This document shows positions 36,400 through 47,443 of a DNA stretch of 64,000 nt, in pieces. The translations under genes and the position numbers were made by a program. The first letter of the stretch is position 1. Each line of letters opens with the position of its first letter. The notes beneath the pieces were generated by a model. It searched no databases, was not told where the DNA came from, and was given only the letters and a program-made list of their open reading frames with translations. The DNA lies in NCBI GenBank assembly GCA_050084985.1, contig JBITNC010000001.1:155062001-155126000 (forward strand), written 5' to 3'. Origin of the DNA: Nageia nagi. Its lineage: Eukaryota > Pinophyta.

Positions 36400-37095
36400 G
36401 TATCCCCTTCCTGAATTGCTTATCCCTAAGTAAGTCAAGATAAATTGACCCTTCTCTTTCCCATCCTAAAAAGCTATAATGCAGATGAAAGAACAAGGAG
36501 AAAGAGTTCCAATTTTTTGCTGCAAGTGATGGCCAAAATGTCTACCTTCATAGCTCCACAACCCAATGTCCAAGTCCTAAATGAAATCAAGGAGTGCTAG
36601 TGGGTTATCTTCTATCTAGGACTATGTCACATGATGGGAGCGAGAATCTGCAATTTTAGCAAGCATGAATACATTCATTCCAACATCCCATTAGTCTAAG
36701 TGGTTGAGTGGTTCACAAGGAAAAGTATGATGAAGTAATACCAAATCTCTAATCCCTCTATTTCTCATTTTAAGCAAGATGATGGACAATTTGTCCCAAA
36801 ACATTTTGTAGCAATATACTTATAACAGGGACATATATGCCAAAGAGAAGTAAATCTAACCAGCAAGTATTATCACTTGTTTCTAATCTTTAATTAACCT
36901 CTAACTTATTATCTAGAAAAAGAACACTCTTAACCAATTCATTAGTGGTTGAGCAAATGTGGGTGTGTTACCTTGGGACTGGGTGACATCTTGCATGGTA
37001 GTTCTATTTGGGACATGAGGAATGATTCAATGTTGCTGCTTTGGATCTTCTATTACTTCTAATCGATGGGCTTATGAAGTGGCCCTATTGCTACC
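36400..37095 (-). other. element A 3' interior without recognisable pol
   Basis: This 0.7-kb stretch between the protease and the 3' LTR is where RT, RNase H and integrase should be. At most it could hold a small remnant. I find none of the pol motifs on the minus strand. The purine-rich AGGAAGGGGATACT abuts the LTR (36399-36412). Confidence 0.6.
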
Positions 37096-37720
37096 CTACA
37101 ATCCTCTCATGATGACCTCCTTTTCATTTTCCAGGAACTTCATTTCCAAGGTGTCATAATTTGTCCTAATCTCCCCCAAAGTTTTTAGCCATTGAATTCC
37201 AAAGACCATGTGCAAGGTCCCTCCCATGGGATATACATAGAAATCACTTCTCATGGAGTAATTGTTGGTCTCAACTGGAAGTTGTCTAATCACCTTATTA
37301 CAAAATAAGATCTGGCTATTAGCATTGGCCACATTGAATCCTTCAAAAATGTCCATCCTTTCTCCTTTCTTAGTAGTAAAGAAAGCATCAATGAAGTTAT
37401 GAGATGCCCCTCCATCGATAATAATAGTCACTTCTTCTCCTAGAGATCTTCCCTAAATGCACAATGTGGGGCAATGGGGTGCTCCACTAATGGTGGCCAA
37501 GGTACCATGAGTGGGAAACTCTTCCACAAATTTTGAAATGCTCCATAGATCTGATTCAGGTTCCTCCATCTCCACTACCTCTACATAACTGAGCTACACC
37601 TTCCCATTGTAGTGATGGCCTGGCTCCCATGATCCTCTGTAGATAAAGCACATTTTCCTTCTTCTTATTTTAGAACATGAGATCTCTCAATCCCTCTATG
37701 TCTACTCCAACAGACATGCA
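37090..37720 (-). pseudogene. element A zinc-knuckle linker and aspartic protease
   Basis: Open frame 37096-37431 starts MTIIIDGGASHNFIDAFFTT, then YVYPMGGTLHMVFGIQWLKT, LGEIRTNYDTLEMKF. It is a retropepsin-like domain of the gypsy type with DGGA at the active site where many relatives have DSGA. Immediately upstream the frame reads GTLATISGAPHCPT, and before that WEPGHHYNGK resembles a degenerate zinc knuckle. One TAG lies between knuckle and protease. Among the best-preserved coding sequence here. Confidence 0.88.
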
Positions 37721-37794
37721 TTTCTCCTTGGTGGAGATGTGAGCCTTCCTTGGCTCCCATTCATTTTACTTTCTGGCATAATTTATTGTTGTGG

Positions 37795-38803
37795 TGGCTA
37801 CATCCTTCCTTGATTACTCTTTCCTTGGATCAAATTGGTTGATTCAAGTGCTACAACCCTTCTAATTACCTCATCAAGATCATTTGGCTCAAATGCTTTG
37901 ATAGATGCTCTGATATTTTCATTCAAACCTTCCATGAACATAGCCATCCTTGTAGCTTCTGATAGATCTAAAACCATAATAGAAACATTCATAAACTCAT
38001 CTATATATTCTTCAACTATAACTTTCTATTGGATCTTGGTGAGCTCATGGAAGTAACTTTCTCCAGTCTTCTTTTCAAAATGTTCCAGCAACCTTTGGCA
38101 AAATTCATCAAAAGTTGAGATTTGGTCATGCCCCAACATTTTCAATCCATGGTGCCACCACTCATAGGCTCATCCCTTCAAGGAGAGTGTGGCAAAATGT
38201 ATGGCCTCATCTTCTACCATGGAATTGAAAGATAGGTACATTTGGAGCTGGTGAATCCATCCTCTTGCCAAGATCCCTGCACCTCCATCAAATTTCTCTA
38301 ATTGGATCTTCTGCAATGGCTCCTTAAAGATAGGTGGGCATCCTCCTTGTCCTCCCTCTAATTATCCATGAATTTTTTGGAAAAATATGATGTTTCTATA
38401 CTCTACTGGTTTGGCCATGTACTCATTGAATAATTGGTTGAGCCTCTCTCAATGTCTCCGATAGATCTCCTCTAGATCTTCCTCTTTTCTAAAAAGAGGC
38501 TTAGGTGGAACAGGTATAGACTTTTGGTAATGAGATCTAGCCCTAGATGACTCTCTCCTTGGCTATCTCCTAGCTAGGTGGTAGAGTCTGGTTCCCTCTT
38601 TGGGATGTGAGTATCTACAATTGCTCTGTCATCTTCCTTAATGCATCCAGGATGGCTATGTTGAAATCGGCCATGTTCCCTTGTCCAACTTCCTCCCACT
38701 CTTCAGATCCCTCTAGATCTATTACATCTCTCTCCTCCAAGCTCGAATGGTAATCAGGATCACTACTTCCTCTCAAGTAGTAATTATGGATCTTGGGTGG
38801 CAT
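37795..38803 (-). pseudogene. element A gag
   Basis: Starts at 38803 with MPPKIHNYYLRGSSDPDYHS, then an acidic region. It continues with few stops: FDGGAGILARGWIHQLQMYL, EDEAIHFATLSLKG, AYEWWHHGL, FDEFCQRLLEHFEKK, VEEYIDEFMNVSIMVLDLSE, FMEGLNENIRASIKAFEPND. All classical gypsy capsid blocks are present in order, so gag was probably functional until recently. Interruptions are isolated TAG/TGA codons. Confidence 0.9.
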
Positions 38804-38831
38804 GAGCTAATACAAGCTGGTAGGAAAACTA

Positions 38832-38843
38832 GCTCTGATACCA
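38832..38843 (-). promoter_or_regulatory. element A tRNA-iMet primer-binding site
   Basis: In minus orientation TGGTATCAGAGC is identical to the canonical plant initiator-Met primer site. It sits one base after the 5' LTR end, fixing minus-strand transcription. Confidence 0.95.
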
Positions 38844-38844
38844 T

Positions 38845-39952
38845 TGTAATATCCCCAAAAACTCACAAAATGCAATTTTTGTTAAAGTGTAATATTCCAA
38901 AGTTGAAATATCACTACTTAGAAATTTATATATATTTTTTATATTTTTCTATCTAGCTCAATTCAAATTGGATCTGCAAATTGAATAAGAAATAGAGCTA
39001 GAAATGAATTTTATTCTTCAAGAGCTGGGACATCCCAAATTGACAAGTACAATACTCAAGGAAAAATACCCAAATGCTCAAGAAGGGGGACATTTGCCCT
39101 CACAAGGTAGATTTGGATGATCTAGCCCTGCAAGTTCTTCAATCTCTTCTCCCCAATGCTAGATGAGCCTCCTCACACTGATTTGGGTAGTCTAGATCTA
39201 GGATATGCCTCCTCACACTGATTTGGTAGGTTAGATCTGGATCTAGAATATGGCTGCACTGGCTAGATCTAGATCTACCCCATTGGCTAGATCTATATCA
39301 GGGATAGAATAGTTCCACCACATTGGCTCAAACTATTCCAGTAACTCCACCTCACTGGCTCGAGCTACTCTAGCAACTCCACCTCACTGGCTCAAGCTAC
39401 TATCCTAGCTTAGGTAAGAACTCCTCCACACTAGCTCGAGCTCTCCCACTAAGCTAGCTGGAAAGCTACAACTCCACTAGCTACTTACCCTTGAAAAGAG
39501 ATAAACTCTAATGATCTTCAAGCATGCTCCCAAATGATGCATCCTATCTCCTTTTATAACAAGATCTCTCATACCTTGGAATCACCCAAAGTGCAATTTC
39601 CCTCTTTTGGTGTCTTGGGATGACAAATTAAATCATCTAGGGACCCAAGAAGCCCAACATCCCACAATGGTTTCCTAGAGATGCCAAATTACAAGATCAA
39701 TGGCTCATAAATGCAACGTCCCATTATGAGAGACTAATATTGCATTAATTACAAATAATTGAGCTAGATTAATTAAATAAAATCCAAGGGCGAGTTCCTC
39801 AAGGGTCTCTTTAGCCTTGGTTATAGAAATAAATGCAAAATATTAATAAAATACTCCTAAATTAATTTATTTTTGATTTCTCCTCCTTTGCCATGAATGT
39901 CACACTCTAAGAGGAGAGAAAGTGGACATTTTACAAATTTGGGGACATTACA
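38845..39952 (-). repeat. element A 5' LTR
   Basis: Starts TGTAATGTCCCC at 39952 and ends GGGGATATTACA at 38845 (minus reading). Imperfect terminal inverted repeat TGTAATRTCCCC. TATA-like TTATAAAAGGAG lies at about 39548-39560. Some CHG and CpG positions differ from the 3' LTR, mostly transitions. Confidence 0.92.
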
Positions 39953-40119
39953 ATATATGTAAGTAGCTTCATTACATTAGAATTTTAGAATAATATAGCT
40001 AAAAAACTATTATCCTTACAATTCCCAATTTTTTTGTAACAAAATAGAGCTATATATATCCATACTATTTCCTAATACATTTCAATAGATTGATATCCAA
40101 AATAACTAAAAGCAAAACT

Positions 40120-41484
40120 CCACAAACCTCATTGCTTCTTCTTGATGTTCATATCCTTCAGCTTTCCCTCAACCATTCCTTTATCAATATTGCATCTTTT
40201 ATTCCTCATGGTCATGAATAACTACTCATCCTCAGAACTTGGTGGAGCTTGACCCATAGTGTTATAGAAGGTCCCATTCATAATCCATACAACAAGAGTT
40301 GCATTAGTGATAATATTCTCTATTGCTTATTTCAAGGTAATAATATTCTCCTTAGTTACCAGGGAAAGGTTGGACTTGTTGTTAGCTTTTCCAACTATCC
40401 TAGATGATACACAATAGGAGATGGCCTAATCCTAGTCCTTAGTTATTCCAAATTATGGTTTCTCCCCTCTTTTCACTACCTTTATCTTTTTATGGATGCA
40501 TTTTGGTTGAGCTTCTTCCTCCTCCATCTCAATAGGTGGGCTTTCCCCCTCTTTGGGCTTTGCTTTAGAAGGTAGAAAATTTTATGGGTTTTTCAAATTC
40601 CCTTATAGGATTTGGATTTTCCACCAAAGACTCTTTATTGTCTTTCAAAGGGGAGGTATACTATGCTTTAGTTATGTCTACCATAGGAACCTCTAATTCC
40701 TCACCCTTAAAGGAGGGAACTTCTTCCATACAACTATTTTCACTAATTACTAAAGTTGGAGTAAGATATTTTATGGGGGGATTTTTAATATCACCTTTCC
40801 AAGAAGATTCCTTGGTTCTCATACAACCCACCTATTTCTCAAATGGACTTTCTATCTATGATCATCCTTTCTTCTTTTTCTTAGGAGGGGAGTATTCCTT
40901 AGAATCCTTCAAAGCCTTTTCTTTTTGCATGTCACCTAGCTTCTTGGGATCAATCTTCTCATGCTTTTTCTTCTATTTCCTCTTCTAGGTTTCCACTCCC
41001 TCCATAGTCATTGGAGCTTTAGGTTCCTCTAATAGTACCTTCTGATACATGTATGTAATAAGGCTTTGGATTCAAACCTCCTCTTCATCATCACTTATAA
41101 CTTTTTCTATCCATATTTTCACTAAATCAACATGGAAAAAAGGCATGTAGAGTAAACAATTTCCATACCATAAAAAATGGATTATAAGCACAAGGTGTGG
41201 ACCAAGGATTACAAAGTACTAACCACCAAGGGTGAAATACTTGACTAACTAGTAAGCTATCCTTTCCAAGGGTGCTACTAGGACCTTCCTATGAATTCAA
41301 GTCCTGAACTTTACCTTTGTTTCTCCTAGGAATAGAAGGCCTCCATTTCTTGGTCCATCACCTTTGTATTCCTTTTGAACAATCTCACTTCTAAGATCAT
41401 TTTATGGGATAAAGATAATGCCACCATTGCATAACTTCCTTTCCACCACTAGACCACTTTCTCTAAGATATTCGTTTCAAAGCT
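40120..41484 (-). pseudogene. unidentified long ORF, downstream half, split by element B
   Basis: Reading the minus strand from 41484, one frame stays coherent for over 300 codons with only isolated TAG/TGA/TAA codons. It reads EYLRESGLVVERKLCNGGII, EYKGDGPRNGGLLFLGETKV, RKVLVAPLERIAY, YFVILGPHLVLI, then a basic Lys-rich tract (KKKHEKIDPKKLGDMQKEKA) and KEYSPPKKKKKG. A hydrophilic tail continues toward about 40120. I do not recognise the family. Context suggests an internal ORF of an older retroelement. Element A's 5' LTR lies 170 bp further on. Confidence 0.65.
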
Positions 41485-42930
41485 TGTAATGTCCCCATTT
41501 TTTAGGTATTTTTCCCATTTCACCTCTAATAAATGGGTACATTAATTTAGGTGAGATTTTGTGTAATTTGGTAGAAATTGGCCAAAATAATGTAAATTAT
41601 ACTTAGAGACTTATAAAAGATCCAATTATGCAATAATTAGCCCTTTTACTTATTTTTTGTATTTAATTTCATTACTACAATGCAAATAATGATATAGTTA
41701 TAATATCAAGGTAATTATATTTATAAATGCAATATTAGTCTCCTTAAATAAGGCATTGCATATTTTAACCTTGATTATTGTAATATTTGCATTTAATGTA
41801 TCTATAGTCATTAATGCTCCCCTTTTGATGTAAATCATCCCCTAAGGTAATTGCACCAAATACAAGGTCATTTGGAGATCCAAGGTTGAATGTGGTACTT
41901 CAAACTAGACATTTGTAATCTTGAGGCAAGTGGATGGCTCCCTAGCATGGACATTGGGCATATAAGCATTCCAAGATCCCATGTTGTCCTCCTTGGTACT
42001 TGGACCTATAGAACTAATTATGAGGTGCTCCAACATCACCTTCTCTTAGAGGTTGTCATTCCTAGCCCTTAGATGTAATTTCATCCATCCCAAGGCTTCT
42101 CATCTTGGATGTTGTATACATGAACACACAAATCACATCTCTCCATAATTAGATCATCTCAATGCAAGATTAGAAGATGATCACCCTCACCTATAAAAGG
42201 AGAAATCATAGCCATTATGAGACATGCTAATGTTGATTATTAAACCCCTTTTTTAGATTGAATGGAGACTCTATCTTTGCCTCTTGTAGCTAGGAAAACC
42301 TACATTTGAGGTATTGAGGGGATATTAGGCTACCTTGAACTTATTCTAGCCACACCGAGACAAAGATTGTTGATTCCATCATAGTTGCTATAGAGGAGAC
42401 TTGGTTTGTGCCTTGCTACTTTTAGAATTGGTGTGGCCTTGGAGCTATCCATCATAACCCTATTGGAGGTCATCTTGGTACAAGTTCCTTAAGTTGATAA
42501 AAAATATTGTAATTATGCTTACACCATTACTTTATCAATATAATTACATTTGTTGACAAAATCTTACTATTTATCCTATTTTTCTTGGACATTAAGTTTA
42601 TAGAGTAATCTTGCATTGTTAAAATCTCTATTTTTACTCTCTAAGTGTGACGTTAGATCTGGAGTAATATTTTAATTGTTAATTCCCTATTTTTGCTACT
42701 TGATCAAGTCATTGAAATTCTTGAGGTATCTTCTTACATTAATTTTGTAATTACTTATCATATCTAAACATTGTATTTAAAGGTATTTTGTGTAATGTTT
42801 TATTTCATATTTTTCATTTTTATTAAGCCATTAGATATCTTGTGCAATTTTGAGCTTTTTTGGATAGTTTCGAAGTTAGAAACCAAATGTCACTCTCCTA
42901 GGGAACATTTGAGGAGTGAGCCCTAGATAG
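41485..42930 (+). repeat. element B 5' LTR
   Basis: 1446 bp, starting TGTAATGTCCCC and ending just before the primer site. It contains a TATA box, ctataaaagg, at about 42191-42200 within cctataaaaggagaa. The frame 41890-42072 inside it has no counterpart family and is taken as chance. Confidence 0.85.
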
Positions 42931-42942
42931 TGGTATCAGATC
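42931..42942 (+). promoter_or_regulatory. element B tRNA-iMet primer-binding site
   Basis: TGGTATCAGATC differs at one base from TGGTATCAGAGC. It directly follows the 5' LTR and fixes plus-strand orientation. Confidence 0.88.
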
Positions 42943-44040
42943 CTTGATTCTACCATCATGTTGGAATCAAAAGTATCATTCATAAAGGATTTCAAGTTAG
43001 ATTTGAAGAGCTAAAATCCTTCCCTCCCTACTAGGTAAGAATTGCTAAGGAGTCAGAGATCTCTCCATTTAGTTGGAGAGTTGTTACTAAGAAGTTTACT
43101 AAAGGAGTTGAAGAAGCTAAAGAAGATTCATTATGCTATCAGTTCATAGAGATAGTTTGCTATATCATAGTGGTCATATTGGTATTTGTTGAGAAATACT
43201 TCTATCCTATTGGAAGAAAGGAAGTCTACATCATAGTGGAATTGAACTAGCATCACAATGGTTAATTTTGAGGAGCAATTACTAGAACCAGACACTTGAA
43301 GTGAGATGTTAGCAATATAGAAGGCCCAATTTCAAATTATGGTAGTTTTTTTAGGCTACCTTGATCATTTTCCATCATTTTAAGGCTTCTAGGAAGTTTG
43401 TTTAACTTCATGGAGGCTTTGTAAGAGATAGTTTGGGCTTTGGGAGCCTTAGATCCACTTAAAATTACCTTTGTGTGAGGTATCTAACTATTTTGAGGAT
43501 TATTTTATGCATATCTTTATGATTATAAGAATTTTAAGAGAATTTATTAAATTTATTAAGGTACATTTTCAAAATTTTTGTATTTTTCTATCAAGTGTGA
43601 AGTTTACTTGCCTTAGATTTGAATTCAAAGGAGTAATAAGAGTTTATTAGAATGAAAGGCTTGGATTTAAGGTAGTTCAAAGGGTCTATAAGGATGATAT
43701 AGGCATTTTGGAGTAATTTTTCTACTTTCTTGACATTTTAAGGCCAACTAGGATTAGACATTTACATATTGGGACAATTTCGAGGGTTCATTTGATATTT
43801 TGAATCCATTTTAAGCTAGATGTTATTACTTTGAAGGTATTTTTGAGGTCTATTTTGTATTCTAAGACCATTCCAAGCTAGACATTGGTGTTATGAGGAC
43901 ACTTTTGAGGTTTATTTTACATTCAAAGAGAACTTAAGGGAGGATGTGGCATTCTAAGGCCAATTTAAATGGTTAATTACATTACAATGACTTCCCATTA
44001 CTAGTGTTCACCAGATCTCATTATGGAATCTTGAAAGGGA
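42943..44040 (+). other. element B leader with 62-bp degenerate tandem repeats
   Basis: No domain recognised. A weak coding-like stretch around 43040-43260 reads AKESEISPFSWRVVTKKFTK. From about 43620 to 43960 a 62-64-bp motif recurs, clearest at 43813 and 43875 (aagctagatgtt/aagctagacatt ... tttgaggtctattttgtattc). These repeats make up much of the leader. Confidence 0.55.
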
Positions 44041-44044
44041 ATTT

Positions 44045-45020
44045 TAAAATTAGAAATATGAAGTTAGAAAATTACAAAGATATGGATGAGTTCAAGGTAT
44101 ATCTGAGAAGGAGGAGGGAAATTTTGAAAATGGTTTAGGATAAAGAAAAACTATTCCACTGAATTGAGGGAAATATGCATAAAAACCACCACCACAAGAA
44201 CAAGAAGAGGTAAACATCCTTCATAATGAGTTCACAAACATAAAGAAAGATATTATGGAGGTAAGGAAAAGCTTGAATAATTTGGAAGGCAAGTATGAAG
44301 CAATAGAGGAAAGGTATGATGTTATTGATGAAGCCTTGATGGAAATAGAAGAGAAGAGTTCCAAATGGAAAAAGAAATATGAATGAGCTCAAGTGTCATT
44401 GCAAGAGGTTATGATATTACAAAAATGAATGCAACAAAGAGAGGAATCCTTGAAGGTAAAATTTGAATTTTCTCTTTGAAAAAAGGAAGAAGAAATAAAA
44501 ATTCTTTATAAAAATAATTTTGACTATAATTCAACCATAAGATTAAAGGATACAAAGATATCAAAAATCTAGTAGGAATCAAGTCATAAAGATAAGTTGA
44601 TCAGGCTCACTCATAATTTAGTAAGAGATACAAAGACAAAGTATTAAGCCCTTCTCAATAAGACTAGATTTGAAATTGAGGAGGTTAGGTAGAAAGTTTA
44701 AAAAGATACAATTGTAAGTTAAAAGGTCCAAGGCAACATGGAAGAAAAAGGAAAACAACTAGTGGAACATAATTGATTGGTAAAAGTTAAGATTGAACAT
44801 GCAAAGGATGAAATTACTAAACTATTGATTGCTCTCAAGGAAGAAAAATATGCTGTAATTAAAGCTAAAGATGACATTGAAAGCATGAAAGTAAAAATTG
44901 TTATGCTCAAAGAGAAGTTACTAAATAAGGAGGGAAAGCTACAAAATATTCTCCAAGCAAATGAAAATATGAAGACTAGAAGTGTGGCATATTTTGAACA
45001 AATTGAGAAACTAGAGTAGT
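44045..45020 (+). pseudogene. element B coiled-coil ORF
   Basis: Plus-strand reading with few stops: FTNIKKDIMEVRKSLNNLEG, EAIEERYDVIDEALMEIEEK, SSKWKKKYE, and an open segment 44777-45019 with VKIEHAKDEITKLLIALKEE, KYAVIKAKDDIESMKVKIVM, LKEKLLNKEGKLQNILQANE. Lys/Glu-rich heptads of hydrophobic residues predict a long coiled coil. It could act as an oligomerising gag-like protein. This is a structural inference, as no capsid or zinc-knuckle motif is present. Confidence 0.7.
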
Positions 45021-45589
45021 CATTACTTATAACTATAATAGAAGCAACAAATTGCAAAGAATAATATGAAATATTGTAAAAATATTATATGAAAAAGGAA
45101 ATTTAGTATCAAGTGTGACTTCATAATATCAAAAAGAAATGAAATGAAGTTGCTAGAAGGAATTCTCAGTTGGAAGAAATGATCATTTTTCTAAAAGAAG
45201 ATAATGTTTGTTTATCTTGATAATTGGATAAATCTCAAAGGGATAATGAGGACCTAATTAACATAAACATTATATTTGTGATAGAAATGTAGAGAGTAAA
45301 GAGGATGTAGATTACTATTTAACATTCAAAGTATGCTTCTAATCTCCACACATGAATGATGTAGGAATAAATAATGAAGATAATGGAAAAAGAGTTGGGT
45401 ACCCAAAATAGATGATTGATACTCTAGAAGTGTAGATCCCAAACATTAAAATTATGACTACTCCCCACACCATAATATTGTACAAGGATATTCAAATAGG
45501 TAGCACCACTTAAGGAGGATATCAACAAGATATTATGGACAACTTTGAAGAAGGATTTTAGTAGAAAGGTATTATGTTATACCCTAATT

Positions 45590-46284
45590 TTAGCTTCACA
45601 TAAAAGAGCAATTATAATAGGCATGTTGGAAGTTTAGGAGTATGATTATACCCCATCTCTATCTATACATAAGGATGAAATACATAGCAAGACAAATTAC
45701 TTCATTCATGCAATGTTTAAAAGGGATGTTAATGTATTGACAAAGGTTGGTTTGGAAGAAAAATTAGATTATTGGACATAGGATATCATGCCATTACACA
45801 TCATTCATAAGTTTGCAACTTACTTGGGCAACTTGGGGCACATTAAGTTCTTCAAAAATACTTGTAAAGGCTTCAAGGTACCTTGGAGATAGTTTTGGAA
45901 TATGTCCTTGGTACAACATGAGTACTTAATTGCATTTCTTGAATGGTGACTAGGATTTAGAACATTGGTAGTAATACTCCTTGCACACACACCTCCTTTT
46001 GATATTAGAGTTGCATAATGGAAGATTAAGGTAATACTTAAAGTATAATGGATGTATTCCATAGGCAATATTCAAACCAACTTTCAATGATAAGAGGTGA
46101 GCTTCTTATTCAAAGAACAAAAGATCATCATCAAAGGTATTGAGTTTGGGCATGGACAATATTTTATTGCTACACTAAAGGAGAATTTATAGCTTAAAGA
46201 TTATTAGATAAACCAAGAGGATGTTGTTGCAATAATGGATTTTTTTAAATTACTTGGGGACAAGCAATTTGGGAAGGATGGACT
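45590..46284 (+). pseudogene. element B second ORF, unidentified
   Basis: One plus-strand frame stays coherent up to the 3' LTR with isolated stops: SLSIHKDEIHSKTNYFIHAM, FKRDVNVLTKVGLEEKLDYW, IMPLHIIHKFATYLGNLGHI, KFFKNTCKGFKVPW, LGFRTLVVILLAHTPPFDIR, IKGIEFGHGQYFIATLKENL, EDVVAIMDFFKLLGDKQFGK. Interruptions are TAG or TGA codons. I do not recognise the family. It shows no RT, integrase or protease motif. The last codons abut the 3' LTR. Confidence 0.62.
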
Positions 46285-47443
46285 TGTAATATCCCCATTT
46301 TTTAGATTTTTTTCCCATTTCACCTAGATAAATGGCAACATTAATTTAGGTATGATTTTATACAATTTAGTAAAAATTTGTTAAAATGATGTAAATTGTA
46401 CTTATAGACTTAGAAAAGCTCTAATTATGGAATAAATAGTCCTTTTATTTATTTATTTATACTTAGTTTAATTACTAAAATGCCAATAATGATATATTTG
46501 TAATACCAAGGCAATTATATTTGTAAATGTAATATTAGTCTCCTTAAATGAGGTATTGAATATTTTAACCTTGATTATTGTAATATTGGTATTTAATATA
46601 TTACTAGTCATTAATGCTTCCCTCTTCAAGGTAGAACATCCCTATAGGTGATTGCATTGACTACGAGACTATTTGGAGCTCCAAGGTTAGATGTGTACTT
46701 CAAATTAGGTGTTGGTAATCTCAAGGCAAGTGAAGGGATCCAAAGCATGGAAATTGGACATATGAGCATCCCAAGATCCCATGTTGGCCCTCCTTAGAAC
46801 TTGGACCTGTGGAATTTATCATGAGGTGCTTTGACATCACCCCCTCTTGTATGTTATCATTCCTAGCCCTTAAATGTGATTTCATCCATCTCAAGCCTTC
46901 TTATCTTGGACTTTGCATACATGAGCACATAAAACACATCTCTCCATTATTAGATCATCTCAATGCAAGACTAAAAGATGATCCATCCAATATAACCTTA
47001 TTGGAGGTAGTCTTGGTACAAGATATTTAGATTGATAAAAATATTATAATTATGCTTCTACTATTGCTTTATCAATACAATTACATTCTGTTGATAAAAT
47101 CTTGCTATCTATCCTATTGTAATCTTGCATTCTTGGAATCTCTATTTTTTTCTCTAAGGATGACATTAGATCTAGAGTGATATTTCCATTGCTAATTCCC
47201 TATTTTTGCTCATTGATTAATTCATTGGGATTATAAATGAATATTCTTACAATAATTTTGTAATTGCTCATCATAGTTGGACATTAGATTTGAAGATATT
47301 TTTTTCAAAGTTTGATTTCATATTTTTCATTCCTAGTAAGTTATTAGATATCTTGTACAATTTTAAGTTTTTCTATATAGTTTTAGAGCTAGAAACCAAA
47401 TATCCTCCTCCTAGGGCACATTTGAGGAGTGAGTCCTATAACA
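46285..47443 (+). repeat. element B 3' LTR with internal deletion
   Basis: 1159 bp. It aligns to the 5' LTR over both ends. Between gatgatc and the cataaccctattggag-type segment (5' LTR about 42186-42455; junction at about 46985 here) about 270 bp are missing, including the TATA box. It ends cctataaca at 47443. Confidence 0.83.

Larger units (their letters stand above)
35292..39952 (-). mobile_element. element A: non-autonomous Ty3/gypsy retrotransposon with gag-protease only
   Basis: LTRs of 1107 and 1108 bp (35292-36398 and 38845-39952) look roughly 93-95% identical by eye, the closest LTR pair in the window. In minus orientation the 5' LTR begins TGTAATGTCCCC and ends GGGGATATTACA. A perfect 12-base initiator-Met primer site follows. 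A polypurine tract (AGGAAGGGG) precedes the 3' LTR. The 2.4-kb interior holds gag, zinc knuckle and protease but no RT, RNase H or integrase. Flanks are atatc (35287-35291) and atata (39953-39957), a 4-of-5 target duplication. It probably needs enzymes from a related complete element. Confidence 0.92.
41485..47443 (+). mobile_element. element B: LTR retrotransposon without pol, carrying coiled-coil and unknown ORFs
   Basis: LTRs lie at 41485-42930 and 46285-47443, both starting TGTAAT(G/A)TCCCCATTTTTTAG. A near-canonical primer site follows the first. The 3.35-kb interior has no gag, protease, RT or integrase signature. Instead it shows a coiled-coil ORF (about 44190-45020) and a second ORF of about 250 codons (about 45590-46280). 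It interrupts a minus-strand ORF that continues at 41484 and 47444. Flanking 5-mers aagct and actca do not match, so no target duplication is seen. Confidence 0.82.

Noticed and set aside
40584-40988. 134-codon plus-strand frame
   Set aside because: The opposite strand carries the coherent Lys-rich ORF; the plus frame is Ser/Phe-rich, as expected of an antisense shadow.
44719-45057. 112-codon minus-strand Ser/Phe-rich frame
   Set aside because: It is antisense to the coiled-coil ORF of element B.
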